Origin: Rhodobacter sp.
GTDB lineage: Bacteria; Pseudomonadota; Alphaproteobacteria; Rhodobacterales; Rhodobacteraceae
Direction of reading: 5' to 3'
Length of the DNA: 64,000 nt
NCBI GenBank assembly: GCA_020637515.1
Contig: JACKKG010000001.1
Coordinates: 1,084,501-1,148,500 of the forward strand
Numbering within the stretch: the stretch's first letter is position 1; the number at the start of each line of letters is the position of its first letter. Below the pieces are notes generated by a model that had not been told where the DNA came from, ran no database searches, and worked only from the letters and a program-made list of their open reading frames with translations. Below are positions 41,876 through 49,894 of this stretch, in pieces. The position numbers were made by a program, and so were the translations under genes.

Positions 41876-42812
41876 CCGCCTGGCGCTGAATGGCGCGACG
41901 ATGGGAACGCGCTGGTCGGCGCTGGTCCAGGTCCCGCCTGGGTTCGATGACGCGCCTTTGCGCCTGGCGATGCAGGCCGCCGTCGCCGAGGTGGACGCGC
42001 AGATGTCCACCTGGAAGCCCGACAGCGACCTGATGCGCCTGAACCGTGCGCCCGTCGGCGAATGGGTCGAATTGCCCGCGCGGCTGATGGCGGTGCTGGA
42101 CCTGGCGCTGGCGATCGGCGGGGCCTCGAACGGGGCGTTCGACATCGCCACGGGCGACGCGGTTGCCGCCTGGGGCTTTGGCCCCGACACCGCCGACGAG
42201 GGCCGTATTCGCGCGGCCGCCACAGCCGTGCGCCCCGGTGCCGGTGCGATGCTGGACCTGGATCCGGCCGGGTTGAGGGCGCGTAAACGCGCGCCGGTGA
42301 CGCTGGATCTGAACGGGATCGCAAAGGGTTATGGCGTCGATCGCCTGGCCGAGGTGGCGCTGGGCTTTGGCCTTTCGGGCGCGCTGGTGGGAATTGATGG
42401 CGAACTCAGGGCGCTGGGCGGTCCCTGGTCGGTTGCGGTGGAACGCCCCGATCCCGACCGCCGCGCCCCGCATTCGGTGCTGGCGCTGAAGGACGCGGCG
42501 GTGGCGACCTCAGGCGATTACCGCCACCGGGTGATGGTGCGCGGACGGGCGTTGTCGCATACCATGGATCCCTTGCGCGGCCTGCCGCTCATGGATGGCC
42601 CGGCCTCGGTCACGGTCGTTGCCGGCACCTGCGCCGAGGCCGACGCCTGGGCGACCGCGCTGATGGTCCTGGGCCCCGAGGCCGGCGCAGACGTGGCCCG
42701 GAAGCGCGGTCTCGATGCCCTGTTCCTGATGCACGCGCCTCTGGACGAGGGGCTGCGCCCGGTCGCGGTCGGGCCGCTGTTCGGGGCAGGGGACGGCGGC
42801 GCGGGCGCGTGA
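41856..42812 (+). CDS. apbE: FAD:protein FMN transferase ApbE
   Basis: A 318-residue enzyme that transfers FMN from FAD to Thr or Ser of target proteins. Features are LNGATMGTRWSAL at the N-terminus, EVDAQMSTWKPDSDLMRLNR, LDLNGIAKGYGVDRLAEV near residue 150, SGDYRHRVMVRGRALSHTMDPLRGLP near 210-235 and a late metal-binding Asp/Thr stretch. No signal peptide is obvious, so its compartment is uncertain. It may act in the cytoplasm or have lost its exporter signal. Its overlap with the reductase gene and the NGITGAS motif in the DUF2271 protein two genes upstream make a self-contained flavinylation unit. Confidence 0.9.
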   Translation: MSKTPTDRLALNGATMGTRWSALVQVPPGFDDAPLRLAMQAAVAEVDAQMSTWKPDSDLMRLNRAPVGEWVELPARLMAVLDLALAIGGASNGAFDIATGDAVAAWGFGPDTADEGRIRAAATAVRPGAGAMLDLDPAGLRARKRAPVTLDLNGIAKGYGVDRLAEVALGFGLSGALVGIDGELRALGGPWSVAVERPDPDRRAPHSVLALKDAAVATSGDYRHRVMVRGRALSHTMDPLRGLPLMDGPASVTVVAGTCAEADAWATALMVLGPEAGADVARKRGLDALFLMHAPLDEGLRPVAVGPLFGAGDGGAGA

Positions 42813-42852
42813 TTCTTACAAAACTGTAATGGTGGCGTCATGAAACTGTGGG
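42813..42852 (+). promoter_or_regulatory. Pho box (PhoB binding site) before the lipid-remodelling operon
   Basis: CTGTAAT (42824-42830), GCGTCAT (42835-42841) and CTGTGGG (42846-42852) are direct half-sites 11 bases apart with four-base spacers. A weaker unit TTCTTAC is at 42813-42819. This is the PhoB tandem pattern (CTGTCAT-N4-CTGTCAT). It starts right after the apbE stop and 46 to 85 bases before the downstream GTG start, so the metallophosphoesterase operon has its own phosphate-controlled promoter. Confidence 0.75.
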
Positions 42853-42897
42853 TTGAGGGGGCCACGCTGACAGGGCTGACCGACGACGGAGTCCACC

Positions 42898-43740
42898 GTG
42901 TCACCGCCCCGCAACCGAACCGTGTTCCTGTCTGACTTGCATCTCGGTGCGATCGGGTCACGCCCGGACCTTGTGCTTGCCTTTCTGCGCGCCAACCCGG
43001 CCGCGACCTATGTTCTGGCTGGCGACGTGCTGGACCTGTGGCAACCCCTGTTGCCCCATTGGCGGACCGAGGATCAGGCCGTCATCGACCACCTGAACCG
43101 GCGTCAGGCGCAGGGCGCGGCCCTGGTCTGGCTGCGCGGCAACCATGACCCCGATCCCGCGCGGGCCCCCGCCCATGTTCGCCTGAACGCAACCCCCGTG
43201 GCCCGCCATGTCCACACCGCCGCCAACGGCGCGCGCTATCTGGTCGTGCATGGCGACGAGGCCGACTCGCGCCTGGTGCGCGCCCATGTGATGACCCGTC
43301 TGGGCAGTCGCATCGACCACGCGTTGAGACGCCTGGACCACGGCCTCAGGCGCCTGCGGCGCGGCACGCGCGGCGAGGCCCGCGGCCTGGTCGAGGGGGT
43401 GCTCATCACGCTGAACCGTCTGGCCTATGCCCGGCGCTCGCACGAACGCCGCCTGGTCGCCATGGCGCGGGCCGAGGGGCTGGACGGCGTGATCTGCGGG
43501 CATTTCCACATCGCCGGCCTGAATGCCGATCACGGCCTGCTCTATGCCAATTGCGGCGACTGGATGGACAGCTTCACCGGTCTGGTCGAACGCCGCGACG
43601 GGGCGCTGCACCTGGCCGGGGGCCGCCCGGCACCGGCCGCCGCCCCCGTTTCCCTTGCGACCCCTGCGCTTGGCAACGTGCCGTCCCCGGGCGGGCCGTC
43701 GCCCGAACCGGTGCCGGTGCTGACGATGGTGCGGTCATGA
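42898..43740 (+). CDS. plcP: Metallophosphoesterase, probable phospholipase C PlcP
   Basis: A 280-residue calcineurin-like phosphoesterase. Metal motifs are VFLSDLHLGAIG, LAGDVLDLW, LRGNHDPD, VVHGDEAD and ICGHFHIA. The family (COG2908) includes LpxH but also PlcP, the intracellular phospholipase C that strips phosphate headgroups from membrane phospholipids under phosphate stress. A Pho box upstream and a GT21 glycosyltransferase downstream, overlapping by four bases, favour PlcP. The C-terminal 35 residues are Pro/Ala-rich. The start is GTG at 42898. LpxH activity on lipid A remains the alternative. Confidence 0.8.
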   Translation: MSPPRNRTVFLSDLHLGAIGSRPDLVLAFLRANPAATYVLAGDVLDLWQPLLPHWRTEDQAVIDHLNRRQAQGAALVWLRGNHDPDPARAPAHVRLNATPVARHVHTAANGARYLVVHGDEADSRLVRAHVMTRLGSRIDHALRRLDHGLRRLRRGTRGEARGLVEGVLITLNRLAYARRSHERRLVAMARAEGLDGVICGHFHIAGLNADHGLLYANCGDWMDSFTGLVERRDGALHLAGGRPAPAAAPVSLATPALGNVPSPGGPSPEPVPVLTMVRS

Positions 43741-44840
43741 GCGCGACCCTGGCAATCCTGGTGCTGGCGTCGGGGGTGCTGGCGGTGCATCTGGCCACGG
43801 TTCTGTTGGCGCTGCGGCGCCTGCGCCCGCACCAGGGCACGGCGGGCGTGATCGGCACCCCGCGCGTGACGCTGTTGCGGCCCGTCTGCGGTCTGGACCC
43901 CTTCGACGCCGAGACCCTGACCTCGAGCTTTCGGCAGGATTACCCGGGATTCGAGGTGATCTTCTGCGCCCAGCGGCCTGACGATCCGGTGATTGCGCTG
44001 ATCGAACGGTTGATCGCGGCGCATCCGCAGGTGCCCGCGCGGCTGATGATCGGCGACGATCCGGTGTCGCGCAATCCCAAGCTGAACAACGTCTGGAAAG
44101 GGTGGCACGCCGCCCGGCACGACTGGATTTGCATGACCGACAGCAACCTGCTGTTGCCGCCCGACTATCTGGCGACCGTGGTTTCGGCCTGGCGCGAGGG
44201 CACCGGGCTGGTGTCCTCGCCCGCGGTGGGCATCCGTCCGCAGGGCTGGGGCGGGCATCTGGAATGCGCCGTTCTCAACGGCAATCAGGCGCGCTGGCAG
44301 CTGGCGGCGGACAGCCTGGGCGACGGTTTCGCACAGGGCAAGACGCTGTTCTTCAACCGGCCGCTGCTGGAGCGGGCGGGCGGGTTGCGCGCCCTGGGGC
44401 GTCTGATCGCCGAAGACGCGGCCGCAACCCATGTCGTGCGCGGCCTGGGGCTGAAAGTGCGCCTGACGCCAATGCCGTTTGCGCAGCCGGTGGGTCGGCG
44501 CAGCCTGCGGCAGGTCTGGGACCGCCAACTGCGCTGGAGCCGCGTGCGCCGCGACGGGTTCCCGGGCCTTTTCGCGCTTGAGGGGCTGAACTCGGCGCTG
44601 CCTTTGGCGCTGGTGCTGGCGGGGCTCGGCAATCTCGGGGTTGCGCTGGCGTTTCTGGCGCTTTGGTATGCCGCCGAATGGCACCTGACACGCCGCGCGG
44701 GCTGGCCCGCGACCTGGCGCGACGCGCTGGCCCTGCCGCTGCGCGACGCGATGCTGCCGGCACTGTGGCTGGCGACGTGGCGCAGGCGCGGGTTCACCTG
44801 GCGCGGCACCCCGATGGACGAGGCACCGGCCCGCCCATGA
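43737..44840 (+). CDS. agt: Glycosyltransferase GT21 (ceramide-glucosyltransferase-like, Agt-type)
   Basis: A 367-residue membrane glycosyltransferase. An N-terminal membrane helix (5-27), the GT-A fold from TLLRPVCGLDPFDAETLTSSFRQDYPGFEVIFC, the acceptor region DSNLLLPPDYL, and the (Q/R)xxRW motif in WDRQLRWSRVRRDG (near 265) place it in GT21. Two C-terminal hydrophobic segments follow. Processive GT21 enzymes in Agrobacterium and Mesorhizobium make glycosyl-diacylglycerols that replace phospholipids, and a homologue follows plcP in phosphate-starved roseobacters. It probably uses the diacylglycerol released by PlcP. ATGA overlaps on both sides. Confidence 0.82.
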   Translation: MSATLAILVLASGVLAVHLATVLLALRRLRPHQGTAGVIGTPRVTLLRPVCGLDPFDAETLTSSFRQDYPGFEVIFCAQRPDDPVIALIERLIAAHPQVPARLMIGDDPVSRNPKLNNVWKGWHAARHDWICMTDSNLLLPPDYLATVVSAWREGTGLVSSPAVGIRPQGWGGHLECAVLNGNQARWQLAADSLGDGFAQGKTLFFNRPLLERAGGLRALGRLIAEDAAATHVVRGLGLKVRLTPMPFAQPVGRRSLRQVWDRQLRWSRVRRDGFPGLFALEGLNSALPLALVLAGLGNLGVALAFLALWYAAEWHLTRRAGWPATWRDALALPLRDAMLPALWLATWRRRGFTWRGTPMDEAPARP

Positions 44841-45373
44841 CCGCCACCGCCGAGTTGCTGGGCCTGGTGCGCAGTCACGGAACGCTGATCCTGGCGCCAT
44901 TGGCGGTGCTCGAAGGGCCCATCGTCTCGATCGTCGCGGGCTATCTGGCCAGCCGGGGCCTGCTGCTGTTGAAGGCCGTGATCCCGGTGGTGATCCTGGC
45001 GGACCTGGTGGGGGATGTCGCGCTCTATGCGCTGGGCCGTTGGGGACGGCGCTTTCTGCCACCCCGGCCGTCGCTGGCGCGGATGGCCCGGCGCCTGCGC
45101 GCCGATGGCACCCGGATTCTGGTGGTCGGAAAGCTGACGCATACGGCCGGTTTCGCGGTGCTGATCGCCGCCGGGATCGCCCGCATGCCGCTGGCACGTT
45201 TCCTGGTGGTCAACCTGCTGGCGACGATCCCCAAAAGCCTGTTCTTCCTGGCCCTGGGCTGGATCTTTGGCGCGGCCTGGGCGCAAGAAGGCGGGCCCTG
45301 GGTCTATGTCGCGGCCTTGACAACGCTGGTCCTGTTTGCCCTGTTCCTGTGGCAACCATGGAGGCGCCGATGA
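44837..45373 (+). CDS. DedA/SNARE-associated family membrane protein
   Basis: A 178-residue protein with the VTT/DedA layout: four or five hydrophobic segments (PLAVLEGPIVSIVAGYLASRGLL, AVIPVVILADLVGDVALYALGRWGRR, then LTHTAGFAVLIAAGIARMPLARFLVVNLLATIPKSLFFLALGWIFG and a last helix). DedA proteins influence membrane lipid composition, and some move lipids across the bilayer. Its placement inside the plcP-agt operon (ATGA overlaps before and after) suggests a role in moving or using remodelled lipids or undecaprenyl-linked intermediates. No function is assigned to this family member. Confidence 0.8.
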   Translation: MTATAELLGLVRSHGTLILAPLAVLEGPIVSIVAGYLASRGLLLLKAVIPVVILADLVGDVALYALGRWGRRFLPPRPSLARMARRLRADGTRILVVGKLTHTAGFAVLIAAGIARMPLARFLVVNLLATIPKSLFFLALGWIFGAAWAQEGGPWVYVAALTTLVLFALFLWQPWRRR

Positions 45374-46095
45374 TTACCGCGATCGTGCCCGCCTGGAACG
45401 AATCCGCCCGGATTGGCGCGGTGCTGTCGGCGCTGGTCGGCCACCCGATGCTGTCGCGCGTGCTGGTGGTCGATGACGGATCGACCGACGGCACGGCCCG
45501 GGCCGCCCGTCTGGCCGGGGCCGAGGTTCTGGCCCTGCCGGTCAACGGCGGCAAGACCGCCGCGCTGGCCGCCGGGATCGCCGCGTCACGCACGCCCTTT
45601 CTGATGCTGATCGATGCCGATCTTCTGGGCCTCGGGCCTGAGGATATCGCCCGTCTGGCCCTGCCGGTGCTCACCGGACGGTCGGCGGTGACGCTGTCCT
45701 TGCGGGGCAACGCCCCCAGGCCCTGGCATTGGCTGGGGGTCGATTACATCTCGGGCGAGCGGGTGCTGCCACGTTCGCTGATCGAGCCGGTGCTGGACCG
45801 TCTGCCGGGCCTGCCGCGCTTTGGATTCGAGGTGTTCCTGAACGCGCTTATCCTCGACGCGGGCCTGCAACCCGAAATCATCGCCTGGCCGGGCGTCGCC
45901 AGCCCGCCCAAGGTCCGCAAGCAAGGGATCTGGCCGGGGCTGCGCGCCGACGCGCGGATGCTGCGCGACATGATGCGCACGGTTCCCCCGCTGGGTCTGA
46001 TGCGCCAGATCGCGGCGTTCAGCCCACGCCTGAACGGCGCGGCGCGGGACGCGCCGACCTATGGCGCAAGCACGGCGCTTCATCATCGCCCTTGA
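45370..46095 (+). CDS. Glycosyltransferase family 2 protein
   Basis: A 241-residue soluble GT-A enzyme: TAIVPAWNESARIGAVLSAL, VVDDGSTDGTARAARLAG for UDP-sugar binding, MLIDADLLGLG for the DxD metal site, and SGERVLPRSLIEPV with GFEVFLNALI near the end. No membrane segment is present. It is the fourth gene of the operon plcP-agt-dedA-gt2 (start overlaps dedA by four bases; an in-frame ATG at 45358 adds four residues). It may elongate or decorate the glycolipid made by the GT21 enzyme. The sugar is unknown. Confidence 0.85.
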   Translation: MITAIVPAWNESARIGAVLSALVGHPMLSRVLVVDDGSTDGTARAARLAGAEVLALPVNGGKTAALAAGIAASRTPFLMLIDADLLGLGPEDIARLALPVLTGRSAVTLSLRGNAPRPWHWLGVDYISGERVLPRSLIEPVLDRLPGLPRFGFEVFLNALILDAGLQPEIIAWPGVASPPKVRKQGIWPGLRADARMLRDMMRTVPPLGLMRQIAAFSPRLNGAARDAPTYGASTALHHRP

Positions 46096-46107
46096 GGCGC
46101 GCGCGCC
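46096..46107. terminator. GGCGCGCGCGCC palindrome at a convergent junction
   Basis: The same 12-bp palindrome found at 23566-23577 begins directly after the stop of the glycosyltransferase (46095) and ends 9 bases before the stop of the minus-strand thioesterase (46117). It occupies most of the convergent gap. Confidence 0.35.
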
Positions 46108-46116
46108 GGCGACCGT

Positions 46117-46518
46117 TCAGTCCAGCAGGGCCCGCAGTTCGGCCATCTCTCCCGCGGTGATCCCGGTTTCGGTGGGTTTGAACAGGCCGCGCAGCTCGGT
46201 GCCGGTGGCGGCGAGCGTGTCGCCGTTCATCACCGTATAGGTCAGACGCAGGGTCCTTTGCCCCCATTCCGCGCCCGTCATGTGCACCGTGATCCGGTCG
46301 TTGGGCCGCATCGGACGGCGAAAGCGGGCGTCCGATTCCATCAGCCCCGCGCCCACCGCGCCGACCTGCCGGCACAAGGCCGCGTGCCCGCCAAAGCGCG
46401 CCAGCCAATCGTGAAAGCAGCGATCGAACCAGCCGTAGATGTTCGGGTAGAACACGATCCCCGCCGGATCGCAGTCGCCGAAGGTCACGGTATAGTCGAT
46501 GCTGTGGAGGTCGCTCAT
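46117..46518 (-). CDS. Acyl-CoA thioesterase (hotdog fold, 4-hydroxybenzoyl-CoA type)
   Basis: A 133-residue hotdog-fold protein. The family signature TFGDCDPAGIVFYPNIYGWFDRCFHDWL has the catalytic Asp and the aromatic-rich first helix. It hydrolyses acyl-CoA or aroyl-CoA thioesters, but the natural substrate cannot be read from sequence. ATG at 46518 begins four bases after the glyS stop on this strand; the in-frame extension to 46560 lies in glyS. It is the last gene of the glyQ operon, with no evident functional link to glycyl-tRNA. Confidence 0.82.
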   Translation of the reverse strand: MSDLHSIDYTVTFGDCDPAGIVFYPNIYGWFDRCFHDWLARFGGHAALCRQVGAVGAGLMESDARFRRPMRPNDRITVHMTGAEWGQRTLRLTYTVMNGDTLAATGTELRGLFKPTETGITAGEMAELRALLD

Positions 46519-46522
46519 GCGC

Positions 46523-48580
46523 TCAGCCTTCCAGTCGGGCCAGATCGGCCACGCCGCCAATGGTGGCGCGGATGCGGTGCAGCAAGTTCAGCCGGTTGCG
46601 GCGCAGGACCTGGTTGTCGGTGTTGATCTGCACGGCGGTGAAAAACGCGTCGATGGGCGCGCGCAGCGCGGCCATGGCGGCCATGGCGGCGGCGAAATCC
46701 TCGGTCTGCATGGCGGGGGCGATCCGCGCTTCCGCCGTGTCGAGGGCGGCGAACAGCGCCGTTTCCTCGGGCGTTTCCGCGAATTTGGGATCGGCGCCAT
46801 AGGAATATTCGACGCCATCCTTGGCCTCGGCCTGGGTCAGGATGTTGTTCGCGCGCTTGAAGCCCTGCACCAGGTTTTCGCCGTCTTCGGTTTTCAGCGT
46901 GTCCGAAAGCGCCCGCGCCCGGTTGACCAGCAGCGTCAGGTCGTCATTGCCGGGCATCGCCAGACAGGCGTCGATGACGTCGTGGCGAATGCCCTCGTCG
47001 CGCAGGAAGACCTTCAGGCGGTCGTGGAAGAAGGCCAGCAGATCAGGGCCCGCGCCGCCCGGGTAGCCCTTGGCAAAGACGCCGTTCAGGGGTGCGCGCA
47101 CACCATTCCCCAACACCAGCCGGATCACCCCCAGCGCGGCGCGGCGCAGGGCGAAGGGGTCCTTTGAGCCGGTGGGTTTCTCGTCGATCGCCCAGAAGCC
47201 GGTCAGCGTGTCGATCTTGTCGGCCAGCGCGACGGCGACCGAGACGGGTTCGGATGGAACGTCGTCGGACGGCCCGAGCGGCTGGTAATGCGCCTTGCAG
47301 GCGTTCGCCACGGCATCCGGCAGGCCGGCGGCCTTGGCGTAATAGACGCCCATCGTGCCCTGCAACTCGGGGAATTCGCCGACCATGGCGGATTGCAGGT
47401 CGGCCTTGGCGATCCGCGCGGCTTCCTCGGCCAGATCGGGCGAGGCGCCGACCAGGGGCGCGATCTCGCGCGCCAGCGCCGCGATGCGGTCGATGCGGGC
47501 TTTCTGGCTGCCGAGCTTGTTGTGGAAGGTGACGTTGGCCAGCCCCTCGGCCATGCCGGTCAACCCCTGGGTCCGAACCACCCGCAGGTCGTTCTCCCAG
47601 AAGAACTTTGCATCCGACAGGCGCGCGCGCAGCACCTTCTGGTTGCCCTTGAGGATCGTTTCGCCGTGGTCCGCGGTTTCCCGGTTGGCGACGGTGACAA
47701 AGCGGACGATCCGCCCGTCGGCACCCTTCAGCGAAAAGAACTTCTGATGTTCGCGCATCGAGGTTTGCAGAACCTCGGGTGGCAGGCTCAGGAATTCGGT
47801 GCCGATCTCGCCGACCAGCACGACGGGCCATTCGACCAGCCCGGCGACCTCGGCCAGCAGGCCCTTGTCCTCGACCAGCGAGAGCCCCAGCGCAAAGGCG
47901 CGGTTGCGGGTCTCGTTCTCGATCATGGCGGCGCGTTCGGTGGCGTCCAGCACGACAAAGGCGCGCTTCAGCCGGGCGGCATAATCGTCGAACGAGGTGA
48001 CGGCAAAGGCATCGGGCGCCATGAAGCGGTGGCCGCGCGTGGTGTTGCCGGCGACGAGGCCGTCGATGTCCAGGGGCACGACCTCGGCCCCGGCCTCGGT
48101 CACCATCAGCGCAAGGATGGAATGCAGCGGACGCACCCAGCGCAGCGCGCCCGAGCCCCAGCGCATCGCCTTGGGCCAGGGGAAATTGCGGATCGTCCTT
48201 TCCAGCACCTCAGCCAGGATGGCCGAGGCTGGGCGGCCCGGGCGGGTCAGATGGGCGACGTAGAACGCGCCCTTCTTGTCCTCATGCGTATGAAGCTGGT
48301 CCATCGTCAGCCCGGTGGAACGCAGGAACCCGTCCAGCGCCTGTTGCGGCGCGCCGACCTTGGGGCCCTTGCGGTCCTCATGCTGGGTCGGGCTTTCGGC
48401 GCTGAGGCCCTCGATCGCAAGCACCAGGCGGCGCGGCGTGGAATAGGCGCGGGCATGGGCATAGGTCAGGCCCGCCTCGACCAGGCCGTCCGTCACCAGG
48501 CCGCGCAGATCCTCGGCGGCGCGAGTCTGCATCCGGGCGGGGATCTCTTCCGAGAAGAGTTCGATCAGGATATCGGGCAT
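46523..48580 (-). CDS. glyS: Glycyl-tRNA synthetase beta subunit
   Basis: A 685-residue subunit of the bacterial alpha2beta2 glycyl-tRNA synthetase that recognises tRNA-Gly. It starts PDILIELFSEEIPARMQTRA and has the internal HD-like region and a C-terminal anticodon-binding segment. Length and motifs match alphaproteobacterial GlyS. The ATG at 48580 was chosen because the family starts at PDILIELFSEEIPARM; the long in-frame reading upstream covers the FkbM gene in antisense phase and is spurious. It is separated from glyQ by two small genes, an arrangement seen in Rhodobacterales. Confidence 0.95.
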   Translation of the reverse strand: MPDILIELFSEEIPARMQTRAAEDLRGLVTDGLVEAGLTYAHARAYSTPRRLVLAIEGLSAESPTQHEDRKGPKVGAPQQALDGFLRSTGLTMDQLHTHEDKKGAFYVAHLTRPGRPASAILAEVLERTIRNFPWPKAMRWGSGALRWVRPLHSILALMVTEAGAEVVPLDIDGLVAGNTTRGHRFMAPDAFAVTSFDDYAARLKRAFVVLDATERAAMIENETRNRAFALGLSLVEDKGLLAEVAGLVEWPVVLVGEIGTEFLSLPPEVLQTSMREHQKFFSLKGADGRIVRFVTVANRETADHGETILKGNQKVLRARLSDAKFFWENDLRVVRTQGLTGMAEGLANVTFHNKLGSQKARIDRIAALAREIAPLVGASPDLAEEAARIAKADLQSAMVGEFPELQGTMGVYYAKAAGLPDAVANACKAHYQPLGPSDDVPSEPVSVAVALADKIDTLTGFWAIDEKPTGSKDPFALRRAALGVIRLVLGNGVRAPLNGVFAKGYPGGAGPDLLAFFHDRLKVFLRDEGIRHDVIDACLAMPGNDDLTLLVNRARALSDTLKTEDGENLVQGFKRANNILTQAEAKDGVEYSYGADPKFAETPEETALFAALDTAEARIAPAMQTEDFAAAMAAMAALRAPIDAFFTAVQINTDNQVLRRNRLNLLHRIRATIGGVADLARLEG

Positions 48581-48588
48581 CGGAAACC

Positions 48589-49383
48589 TCAGTCGGCGCG
48601 GGTCGCCAGGGTCATGCGGCGTTTGGTGGCGGGGGGCGGCAACAGGGTGAACCCGGCGGCGCGCAGGATCGCCGCGCAGGCCTCGCCGGTTTCCTCGCCG
48701 TTGCGTTCGGGGCCGGTGTCGATGGCGACATGGCGGGTGCGGGACAGAACCTCGGTCGCGCCTTCCAGCACTTCGGGCTCGGCGCCTTCCGCGTCCATCT
48801 TGAGCAGGGCAATCGGGCCCAGCCCATGCGCCGCCGCGACGCTGTCCAGCGTCGTCGCTTGCGCGGTAAACGCGGCCACACCGTCGCCCGGCGGCAGGAA
48901 AATGGAACTGTCGGCCCGGCCCGGCGCACTGTAGAAGGTCAGCGCGCAGGCTTCCTTCCACAAGATCGCGCATTCGGTGGTAACGCCCGCGTGCGGTGCG
49001 ACATTGCGTTGCAGGCAGGCGACCACCGTCGGGTCGCCGTCGATGCACAGCACCCGCGCCCCCGATTGCACCGCCAGCAGGGCGAAATCGCCGACATTGG
49101 CACCGATGTCGATGACCAACTCGCCGGGCGCGATGGCAAAGGTGCCGTCCAGGCCGAACTCGGCCGCCAGGCGGGTCATCCGCGCGTCCCAGCCGCGCCG
49201 ATAGGACCGCCACAGCAACGCCGACGGCACGCGCAGCTCGTGCCCGGTGGTGCTGAGCACGAAGGCATCGCCATCACGGCGCACGGCCACGGGTTTCAAC
49301 CCGTCGGCGCCGGTGCGCGACAAAAGGTTGTGCAACGCCAGATGCCAGCGGTCGCGCGGTCTCAGATCGAGTGTGTCGGTCAT
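48589..49383 (-). CDS. FkbM family methyltransferase
   Basis: A 264-residue SAM-dependent methyltransferase. Motif I is VIDIGANVGDFALLAVQSGARVLCIDGDP (near residue 93-120). FkbM hallmarks follow (TLDSVAAAHGLGPIALLKMDAEGAEPEVLEGA near 180-210). Members O-methylate sugars or secondary metabolites. It is inserted between the DUF6446 gene (4-base gap) and glyS (8-base gap), so it is translated from the same message. The target is unknown, and the glyQS link is probably only operon sharing. Confidence 0.85.
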   Translation of the reverse strand: MTDTLDLRPRDRWHLALHNLLSRTGADGLKPVAVRRDGDAFVLSTTGHELRVPSALLWRSYRRGWDARMTRLAAEFGLDGTFAIAPGELVIDIGANVGDFALLAVQSGARVLCIDGDPTVVACLQRNVAPHAGVTTECAILWKEACALTFYSAPGRADSSIFLPPGDGVAAFTAQATTLDSVAAAHGLGPIALLKMDAEGAEPEVLEGATEVLSRTRHVAIDTGPERNGEETGEACAAILRAAGFTLLPPPATKRRMTLATRAD

Positions 49384-49387
49384 CGGC

Positions 49388-49894
49388 TTAACCTTGGGGC
49401 GGGGGCGGGCAGTCGTCGGGGGCGGGCTGGCCGTCAAAGACCTTTTCGCCGCAATGATTGATCTGCGGCCAGACATAGGCGCGACCATCGGGATACAGCG
49501 CCATCACGTGGTCGAACCCGTAGCGCGTGTTCGATTCCACCAGCACCGCGCGGGCGGCCCCGGTTTCCAGATCCTCGCCGATGGTCTCGGCGCTGAAACA
49601 GTCGAACCAGCCGGGGGCGTTCAGGGGCGTCGGGTCGGCATATTCCACCATCGGCGGCAGGCTGCCGGTGATGGCAAAGCAGGCCCGGTAGCGCAGCGGC
49701 GACGAGTCGCTGTCGATGCCCCGGAAATCCGCAATGTCGAGCCGCGCCGTGCCCCCGTCGGGCGTGGCGACCTGATAGCCGATCTGCGGCTCCAGTTCGG
49801 TATAGTATCCGTATACCTGCAGGTAATACATCGCCCCGCCCGCGATCAGCGCGGGGACGACCAGCAGCAGCGCGGCGATCTTGCCCTTGGTCAC
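49388..49894 (-). CDS. DUF6446 family membrane-anchored protein
   Basis: A 168-residue protein with an N-terminal membrane anchor (KIAALLLVVPALIAGGAMYYLQV, residues 4-26) and a periplasmic body containing four Cys (in YRACFAITG, GWFDCFSAE, INHCGEK and PDDCPPP). This matches the uncharacterised DUF6446 family that accompanies glyQ in Rhodobacterales. The start is GTG at 49894, overlapping the glyQ stop by four bases. The conserved cysteines suggest disulfide stabilisation. No biochemical role is known. Confidence 0.78.
   Translation of the reverse strand: MTKGKIAALLLVVPALIAGGAMYYLQVYGYYTELEPQIGYQVATPDGGTARLDIADFRGIDSDSSPLRYRACFAITGSLPPMVEYADPTPLNAPGWFDCFSAETIGEDLETGAARAVLVESNTRYGFDHVMALYPDGRAYVWPQINHCGEKVFDGQPAPDDCPPPPQG

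Noticed and set aside
48581..49213. Extension of glyS to an 896-residue protein
   Set aside because: The added part lies in a different phase over the FkbM gene on the same strand and reads as low-complexity Gly/Arg; GlyS begins at PDILIELFSEE.
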